A stretch of DNA of 64,000 nt from contig JADJUP010000002.1 in NCBI GenBank assembly GCA_016716965.1, forward strand, positions 62,001 to 126,000. Direction: 5' to 3'. Shown here in pieces: positions 59,276-64,000 of the stretch; position 1 is the stretch's first letter; every line of letters starts with the position of its first letter. Under the pieces are notes generated by a model. That model made no database searches. It was given only the letters and a program-made list of their open reading frames with translations, and was not told where the DNA came from. The position numbers and the translations under genes are program-made. This stretch comes from Sulfuritalea sp. (GTDB taxonomy: Bacteria > Pseudomonadota > Gammaproteobacteria > Burkholderiales > Rhodocyclaceae).

Positions 59276-60354
59276 AGCGCGACCAGTTGCGCAGCCATGC
59301 CGGCGGGGTCGAGTTGCGCGACGCTGGCCCGTGCCGCGTCGCGCATGGCCGGCGCGCGCGCACACAGATCGTCGAGGCCGGCGGCGATCGCCGATATATC
59401 GCGGGCTTCAACCACCACGCCGCTGTCCCGGTCGAGCAGCTCCGCCGCGCCGCAGCTCGTCGTGGTCAGCACCGGCAGCCCGCAGGCCAGGGCTTCCAGC
59501 GCCGCATTGGGCAGGGGGTCGTAGATCGTCGGCAGGGCGAAGACATCGGCCGCGCCGTAAAACGGCCGCACGTCGTTCTGCGCGCCGAGGAACATCACCC
59601 GCCGGTCCACGCCCAGGGTCTGCGCCAGCTTGCGCATCAGGGTTTCCTGCTTGTCGCGGCCGACGACCCAGAGTTGCGCGTCCTCGCGCCGCATCTTCGC
59701 CAGGGAGCGCAACAGGTCCGGCAGGCCCTTGCGCTCATAGCCCGAGCCGACGAAAAGCATCACCGGCGTGGCGTCATCGATGCCCGTCTTCGCACGCAGC
59801 TTGCGTCCTTCATCCACGCGCAGGCGCGGATGGAAGGATTCGAGGTCGACGCCGTTGTGGATCACGTGCAGCCTGTCAGGGACAAGGCCGAAGCGGCGCG
59901 CAATGTCGTCCCGCACCATGCGCGAGTTGCAGATCACGGCGCGCAGCGAAGGATGGCCGAACATCTCCGCCTCCGCCCGCAGCGTGTAGCGGTGCCAGGG
60001 CGCCAGGCGGTCGCCCGGCTTGCCGCGCAGGGCCAGCCAGGTGGCATGAACGCCGTCGCCGGCGCGATAGATGTCGCAGCCCGGAATGCGCTCGTGGCTT
60101 TGCAGCAAATCGAAGCGCCGTTCGGCGATCAGGCGCCGCACCGCGCGCGCGAAGCCGGCGTCACGCCAGGTGCGGCCCAGGTAAAAGGGATCGAGGCGCA
60201 GGCCATGCACGCCGCTTGCCGCCTCACCCTGCCATTGGCGCGCGACCATGGTGACATCGACCCCCTTGGCCGCCAGCGCCCCGAGCGCACGTTCGACGAA
60301 GCGCTCGGCGCCGCCGAAGGGCGTGTACTTCTGGCGCACGATGGCAAGCTTCAT
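59257..60354 (-). CDS. waaG: WaaG-like LPS core glycosyltransferase (GT4)
   Basis: A 365-residue GT4 enzyme. KLAIVRQKYTPFGGAERFVE and VICNSRMVRDDIARRFGLVP are typical of WaaG-like enzymes (WaaG adds glucose to LPS heptose). MLFVGSGYERKGLPDLLRSL and PLPNAALEALACGLPVLTT form the nucleotide-sugar site. The gene is followed on the same strand by nothing in this window; its 3' end overlaps the convergent glycosyltransferase. The start lies inside the 3' end of the heptosyltransferase frame. Confidence 0.82.
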   Translation of the reverse strand: MKLAIVRQKYTPFGGAERFVERALGALAAKGVDVTMVARQWQGEAASGVHGLRLDPFYLGRTWRDAGFARAVRRLIAERRFDLLQSHERIPGCDIYRAGDGVHATWLALRGKPGDRLAPWHRYTLRAEAEMFGHPSLRAVICNSRMVRDDIARRFGLVPDRLHVIHNGVDLESFHPRLRVDEGRKLRAKTGIDDATPVMLFVGSGYERKGLPDLLRSLAKMRREDAQLWVVGRDKQETLMRKLAQTLGVDRRVMFLGAQNDVRPFYGAADVFALPTIYDPLPNAALEALACGLPVLTTTSCGAAELLDRDSGVVVEARDISAIAAGLDDLCARAPAMRDAARASVAQLDPAGMAAQLVALYSRLV

Positions 60355-61477
60355 CGGGGTTCCCGTACGGGCGCGGTGTCGCCGACGTCACCAGCAACTC
60401 TTCGCAGGCGGCGAGCACCTGCGCCACCGGCAGGGTGGTCAGGCAGTCGCTGACCTTGCTGTCCTCGCAGCCGGCGCGACCGCAGGGCCGGCAGGCGTGG
60501 GTCAGCGAGGCGACGACGCGATTGCCCGCCGCCCCAGGTCCCCATTCGTGATCACCGGAAGGGCCGAAGATGCCGACGGTGGGCGTGCCCATGGCGGCGG
60601 CGATATGCATGGGCGCCGAGTCGACGCCGACGAACAGCCGGGCGCGGGCCGCCAGGGCGGCGAGCTCCTTGAGCGTAAGCTGTCCTGAGAAATCAACTGT
60701 CGGCGCTGGTGGTACGGCGATTTTCCCCCGCGCCGCCTGCACCGCCGCGATCAGCGCCTTCTCGTTGGCATCCGGCGCCGAACTGAGAACGACGGGAAGG
60801 CCCTTTGCCGCGAGCGCATCGCACAGCGCGGCCACGCGCTCCGCCGGCCAGCATTTGAAGGCCCAGCGCGAGGCCGGGTGCACATGGACGAAGCCGCCGC
60901 GAAGCAGGCCGTGCTGCGCCACCAGTGCATCGACGCGCGCCTCGGCGGCGGCGCCCGGCACCATGGTCACGCGCATGTCCGGCGACGTCACTTCGAGGCC
61001 CAGGGCGCGCAAGCTGTCGAGATTGGTATCGACCGTGTGCCGATCCGGGTGCGACTGTGCCGGATACAGGTGGGTAAAACTTTTCGCCCAGAAGCCGGGG
61101 CGGAACCTAGGCGCCACCGACCAACGCGGCCGCAGCAATCGCACCAGCCAGGCGCCGCGCGTATGCACCGAAAGATGCACGATCAGATCGTAGTGTCGCG
61201 CGCGCAGCGCGGAGATCAGCTTCAATTCGGCCGCGCTCTGGCGCCCGAGGCCCTGGCGCTTCCAGCGGCGGTCAATCAGGTGAAGTCGCGACAGCGCCGG
61301 ATGGCCTTCCAGCATCGGCGCCGTATCCGCATAGACCAGCGCATCCACTTCGCACGCCGGCGCATGGTGCTTGAGCGCGGAAATCACCGGCGCGGCAAGC
61401 AGCACATCACCGTGGTGGCGCAGCTTGATCACCAGCGCGCGGCGCAGGCCGGCGGCGGAAAAGGCGGGTTTGGGCAT
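60224..61477 (-). CDS. waaQ: Heptosyltransferase (WaaQ-like, GT9)
   Basis: A 417-residue GT9 enzyme: LVIKLRHHGDVLLAAPVISA at the start, VHPASRWAFKCWPAERVAAL and LFVGVDSAPMHIAAAMGTPT for substrate. It probably adds heptose III or a similar core sugar. The ATG at 61477 is chosen; longer starts to 61528 lack support. The C-terminal tail (about 40 residues after VLAACEELLV) runs 131 bp into waaG and is low-complexity, so a frameshift near 60390 that would end the protein at the waaG ATGA is possible. Confidence 0.85.
   Translation of the reverse strand: MPKPAFSAAGLRRALVIKLRHHGDVLLAAPVISALKHHAPACEVDALVYADTAPMLEGHPALSRLHLIDRRWKRQGLGRQSAAELKLISALRARHYDLIVHLSVHTRGAWLVRLLRPRWSVAPRFRPGFWAKSFTHLYPAQSHPDRHTVDTNLDSLRALGLEVTSPDMRVTMVPGAAAEARVDALVAQHGLLRGGFVHVHPASRWAFKCWPAERVAALCDALAAKGLPVVLSSAPDANEKALIAAVQAARGKIAVPPAPTVDFSGQLTLKELAALAARARLFVGVDSAPMHIAAAMGTPTVGIFGPSGDHEWGPGAAGNRVVASLTHACRPCGRAGCEDSKVSDCLTTLPVAQVLAACEELLVTSATPRPYGNPDEACHRAPEVHALRRRRALRRTCARGAGGQGGRCHHGRAPMAG
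60698..60718 (+). repeat. Copy B of the dispersed 21-nt motif (heptosyltransferase)
   Basis: Plus-strand reading TGTCGGCGCTG-GTGGT-ACGGC. The gene on the other strand reads AVPPAPTVDF, the same frame as copies C, E and H. Confidence 0.65.
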
Positions 61478-61581
61478 GGCGACATTCTGCCAGAGCGGGG
61501 CCGGCCGGGACTCAGCCATCACATGCAATTTGCTTTCTTGTTGCTTGACCTGATTGGACTTTTCCCGGAAACTTGCCGCCC

Positions 61582-61776
61582 ATGAGCATTTCCCTCGATC
61601 AGATTGAGCGCAAGGTCGACCAGATGGTCGCCATCTGCGCCAGCCTGCGCAATGAAAACCAGGATCTGCGCGCCCAGGTCGCCTCGCTGGAAGTCGAAAA
61701 GGCCGCGCTGGCGAAGAAGATCGAGGTCACCGCCGAACGCCTCGAGGGCCTGCTGGAAAGGCTGCCCGAAGAATGA
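61582..61776 (+). CDS. ZapB-like coiled-coil protein
   Basis: A 64-residue, almost wholly coiled-coil protein (IERKVDQMVAICASLRNENQ, LEVEKAALAKKIEV). It resembles the small coiled-coil proteins (TIGR02449 type) found before zapA. It may act in Z-ring assembly like ZapB. ATG at 61582 preferred over TTG at 61573. Stop overlaps the zapA ATG by 4 bp. Confidence 0.75.
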   Translation: MSISLDQIERKVDQMVAICASLRNENQDLRAQVASLEVEKAALAKKIEVTAERLEGLLERLPEE

Positions 61777-62087
61777 GCAATACCCTCGAAATGAAGCTGT
61801 TGGGCAAGGACTACCGCGTTGCCTGCAAGCCTGACGAGCGCGAAGGCCTGCTCGCCGCCGTGGCCCTGCTCGACGGCAAACTCAAGGAAGCCGGCGACAA
61901 AACCAAGGGCAACGGCGAACGCGTGGCGGTGATGGTGGCGCTGAATCTGGCGCACGAATTGCTGATCGCAAAAGCGATTCCGCAGGACCAGGCCGCGGCA
62001 CTTGAACACGAAGCGATTCAGCGTAGAATAAATTCCATCGAAGCCAAGCTCGACGAATCGCTGGCACTGCACCAACAGCTTTTCTGA
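61773..62087 (+). CDS. zapA: Cell division protein ZapA
   Basis: A 104-residue ZapA: LLGKDYRVACKPDEREGLLA is the globular domain, and ERVAVMVALNLAHELL with the following helix forms the dimer coiled coil. ZapA bundles FtsZ filaments at midcell. Followed by 6S RNA, a conserved arrangement. Confidence 0.93.
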   Translation: MSNTLEMKLLGKDYRVACKPDEREGLLAAVALLDGKLKEAGDKTKGNGERVAVMVALNLAHELLIAKAIPQDQAAALEHEAIQRRINSIEAKLDESLALHQQLF

Positions 62088-62104
62088 GCCGGGTTTCCCC
62101 AGGT

Positions 62105-62282
62105 TTCCCCTGCGGTGTTCGCCAAGGCCATACATTCCCTGGAACCAATACCGATTGGCATCGGCCGCTGCCCAAAGACGCTGCTGTTGTGAGCGCCCCA
62201 AGTGAGCGCACCTGATGCGGCAGGAAAGCGGCCAATCTGAACTCAGGTTCAGGATGCCGGCCAAACGGCACAGGCGGGGGAA
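62105..62282 (+). ncRNA. ssrS: 6S RNA (ssrS)
   Basis: It lies directly after zapA, the standard place. The 5' end TTCCCCTGCGGTGTTCGCCA pairs with the 3' end CAGGCGGGGGAA, closing the long hairpin. ATTCCCTGGAACC and GTTCAGGATGCCGGCC are typical internal elements. 6S RNA mimics an open promoter and binds sigma-70 RNA polymerase in stationary phase. Ends are approximate. Confidence 0.85.
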
Positions 62283-62290
62283 TTGATCAT

Positions 62291-62321
62291 CAGGGCGCGG
62301 AAAACCGCGCCCTGTTCTTTT
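62291..62321 (+). terminator. Rho-independent terminator after 6S RNA
   Basis: A perfect 10-bp stem (CAGGGCGCGG / CCGCGCCCTG) with an AAAA loop is followed by TTCTTTTC. Confidence 0.8.
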
Positions 62322-62333
62322 CGGGCAGGCGCA

Positions 62334-62813
62334 ATGGCACGTTACTGGTTGATGAAGACGGAGCCCGGCGTCGTCGGCATCGACGACGTGCTGGCCATGC
62401 CCAAGCAAACGGTGGACTGGTGGGGCGTGCGCAACTACCAAGCGCGCAACTTCATGCGCGACCAGATGCGGATCGGCGACGGCGTGCTGTTCTATCATTC
62501 GTCATGCGCGGAACCAGGCATCGCCGGGCTGGCCGAAGTCGCGTCGAGCGCCTATCCGGACCGCACCCAGTTTGATCCGAAAAGCCCCTACTTCGACCCG
62601 AAATCGACCGCGGAGCAACCGCGCTGGATGAATGTCGATGTGCGCATCGTGAAGAAGACCCGGCTGGTAGGTCTGGAGGAATTGCGCGCCCATCCCGAGC
62701 TGGCAAACATGCGCGTCCTCGCCCGGGGCAACCGCCTTTCGATCACGCCGGTCGACCCGGCAGAGTGGTCATTCATCGTCGGGAAGTTGATCAAGAAGAA
62801 AGCCCCGAAGTGA
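62334..62813 (+). CDS. EVE-domain protein
   Basis: A 159-residue EVE (PUA-like) protein: YWLMKTEPGVVGIDDVLAM, VDWWGVRNYQARNFMRD, GDGVLFYHSS and IAGLAEVASSAYPD. EVE domains bind modified DNA or RNA bases. The gene after 6S RNA is often a 5-formyltetrahydrofolate cyclo-ligase; here it is EVE, also known from this position in some proteobacteria. The ATG at 62334 lies 13 bp after the terminator. Confidence 0.9.
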   Translation: MARYWLMKTEPGVVGIDDVLAMPKQTVDWWGVRNYQARNFMRDQMRIGDGVLFYHSSCAEPGIAGLAEVASSAYPDRTQFDPKSPYFDPKSTAEQPRWMNVDVRIVKKTRLVGLEELRAHPELANMRVLARGNRLSITPVDPAEWSFIVGKLIKKKAPK

Positions 62814-63613
62814 GCCTCTGGTGGCTGGGCTACCCGCTACTGGGTGCCTTCGCCGGCTTCGTCGCCGGCCTGTTCGGCGTCGGCGGCGGCCTGACCATCG
62901 TGCCGCTGCTGCTGATGCTGTTTCAGGCGCAGGATTTCCCCGTCCAGCATGCCATGCACCTGGCATTGGGCACTTCGATGGCGACCATCGTCCTGACCTC
63001 GATGTCCAGCATGCGCGCCCACCACAGCCATGGCGCCGTGCGCTGGGACATCGTCAAGGTGTTCGCTCCCGGGTTGATGGCCGGCACCTTCGGCGGAACC
63101 TTCATCGCGGCAGCCATACCCACGCGCCCGCTGGCCATGGTGTTCACCGCCATCGTCATCTACGCCTCGGCCACCATGCTGCTCGACCGCAAGCCCAAGC
63201 CCGCTCGCCAGTTGCCGGGAACCACCGGAATGCTGGCAGTGGGCACCGGCATCGGCGTGGTCTCCAGCCTGGTCGCCGCCGGTGGCGGTTTCCTCTCCAT
63301 TCCCTTCATGGTGTTCTGCAATGTCGTGATCCACCAGGCCGTTGGCACCTCGGCGGCGCTCGGCTTTCCGATCGCAGTGGCCGGCGCCATCGGCTATGTC
63401 CTCAGCGGCTGGAACGCAAGCGGGCTGCCCGCTTATTCCTACGGCTACATCTACATCCCGGCGCTGGTCGGCGTGGTGGTGGTGAGCATGCTGGTGGCGC
63501 CGCTCGGGGCGCGTTTTGCCCACTCGCTGCCGGTAAAGCCGCTCAAGCGCGCCTTCGGCGTCTTCCTCGCCCTGCTCGCCTTGCAGATGGCCTGGCGCCT
63601 GCTGCGCGGATAG
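62810..63613 (+). CDS. TSUP-family (TauE/SafE) permease
   Basis: A 267-residue membrane protein with about eight helices in two repeats (GAFAGFVAGLFGVGGGLTIV and GIGVVSSLVAAGGGFLSIPF). The family exports or imports sulfite, sulfoacetate or related anions. GTG start overlapping the EVE stop by 4 bp. Confidence 0.88.
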   Translation: MSLWWLGYPLLGAFAGFVAGLFGVGGGLTIVPLLLMLFQAQDFPVQHAMHLALGTSMATIVLTSMSSMRAHHSHGAVRWDIVKVFAPGLMAGTFGGTFIAAAIPTRPLAMVFTAIVIYASATMLLDRKPKPARQLPGTTGMLAVGTGIGVVSSLVAAGGGFLSIPFMVFCNVVIHQAVGTSAALGFPIAVAGAIGYVLSGWNASGLPAYSYGYIYIPALVGVVVVSMLVAPLGARFAHSLPVKPLKRAFGVFLALLALQMAWRLLRG

Positions 63614-63755
63614 CCGCATATTCCAATTAATTTTCCCGGCCCCGGATAACAAAATTTGTTGTCTGACAAGTGTGTCTGCGGCGGCGAATGCAGGGCACAA
63701 TCGCGGTTCACGCAAAGTCTTGTAGAAGACTGACAACCCAACAGAGATAGGCCCC

Positions 63756-64000
63756 ATGTCCGACGCCACCACGCTGCAAACCCTGCTGTCCACCGGCACC
63801 GAAACCGCCGCCGCCATCGGCGCGCCCTCGCGCAAAGCACTGACTCACGGTGAGTTGCGCGCCCTGATCGCGCGCACCGTCGCCCGCCTCAACGAACTCG
63901 GCGCCGGCCGCAACGACCGCGTCGCCATCGTCCAGCCCAACGGCCCGGAGATGGCGGCCTGCTTCCTCGCCGTCGCCTCGGGCACCGCCTCGGCGCCGCT
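63756..64000 (+). CDS. AMP-dependent synthetase/ligase (5' part only)
   Basis: The first 81 codons of an acyl-CoA-synthetase-like enzyme: KALTHGELRALIARTVARLN, GRNDRVAIVQPNGPEMAACF and AVASGTASAPL match the start of the AMP-binding fold. Oxalate or other acyl-CoA ligases begin this way. The gene continues past the window. Its ATG has AGAGATAGG upstream. Confidence 0.75.
   Translation, partial: MSDATTLQTLLSTGTETAAAIGAPSRKALTHGELRALIARTVARLNELGAGRNDRVAIVQPNGPEMAACFLAVASGTASAP

Overview
This is a GC-rich chromosomal window, most likely from a betaproteobacterium; Rhodocyclales or a close relative is my best guess. The grounds are the family content rather than any marker gene: metX-metW with a SAM-II-like leader, a gshA-gshB-apbE-EIIA-ptsH-ptsI operon, zapA followed by 6S RNA, DUF2782, DUF2917 and ExaC-type aldehyde dehydrogenase with DUF779. 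I saw no tRNA, rRNA, IS element, prophage or CRISPR array. Gene density is high, and many genes overlap by 4 bp (ATGA or GTGA), which indicates long translationally coupled operons.

Layout. 1-4 kb: a tungstate/molybdate-type ABC importer (tupB, tupC, a frameshifted tupA and a divergent second binding protein) with a divergent ModE-like regulator. 4-8.3 kb: a sigma-54 activator facing an aldehyde dehydrogenase and DUF779. 8.4-16.4 kb: two ABC-F proteins (YbiT and YheS types), a VapBC-like toxin-antitoxin pair overlapping a PlsC-like acyltransferase, PPK2, a PaiB-like protein and a MidA-type methyltransferase. 16.6-24.7 kb: a signalling island with a LuxR-type AHL receptor lacking a visible luxI, and an LqsS-LqsR-LqsA (CqsA) type alpha-hydroxyketone quorum-sensing set, followed by a hybrid kinase. 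24.7-31 kb: small and accessory genes (MliC-like lipoprotein, LysR regulator, thioesterase, AmpG, PhzF). 31-41.4 kb: metX-metW under a candidate SAM-II riboswitch, the glutathione/ApbE/PTS operon, a DNA methyltransferase and a LOG-family protein; then polA. 44.2-61.5 kb: a cell-surface glycan / LPS core cluster (msbA, glycosyltransferases, methyltransferases, asparagine synthetase, left-handed beta-helix acyltransferases, O-antigen ligase, heptosyltransferases). 61.6-64 kb: zapB-like gene, zapA, 6S RNA with terminator, EVE-domain protein, TSUP permease and the start of an AMP-dependent ligase.

The least expected signal is a dispersed 21-nt motif, AGTCGGCGCTG-N5-ACGGY. It occurs at 11 places on both strands, inside genes in several reading frames and between genes, always with the same geometry. 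It resembles a genome-wide iterated word (uptake-sequence-like or HIP1-like) rather than a gene-specific operator. The complete Lqs/Cqs-type system beside a LuxR receptor is the other highlight. Two genes carry clear single-base frameshifts (tupA, and a methyltransferase at 50.9-51.7 kb); these may be real lesions or assembly errors.
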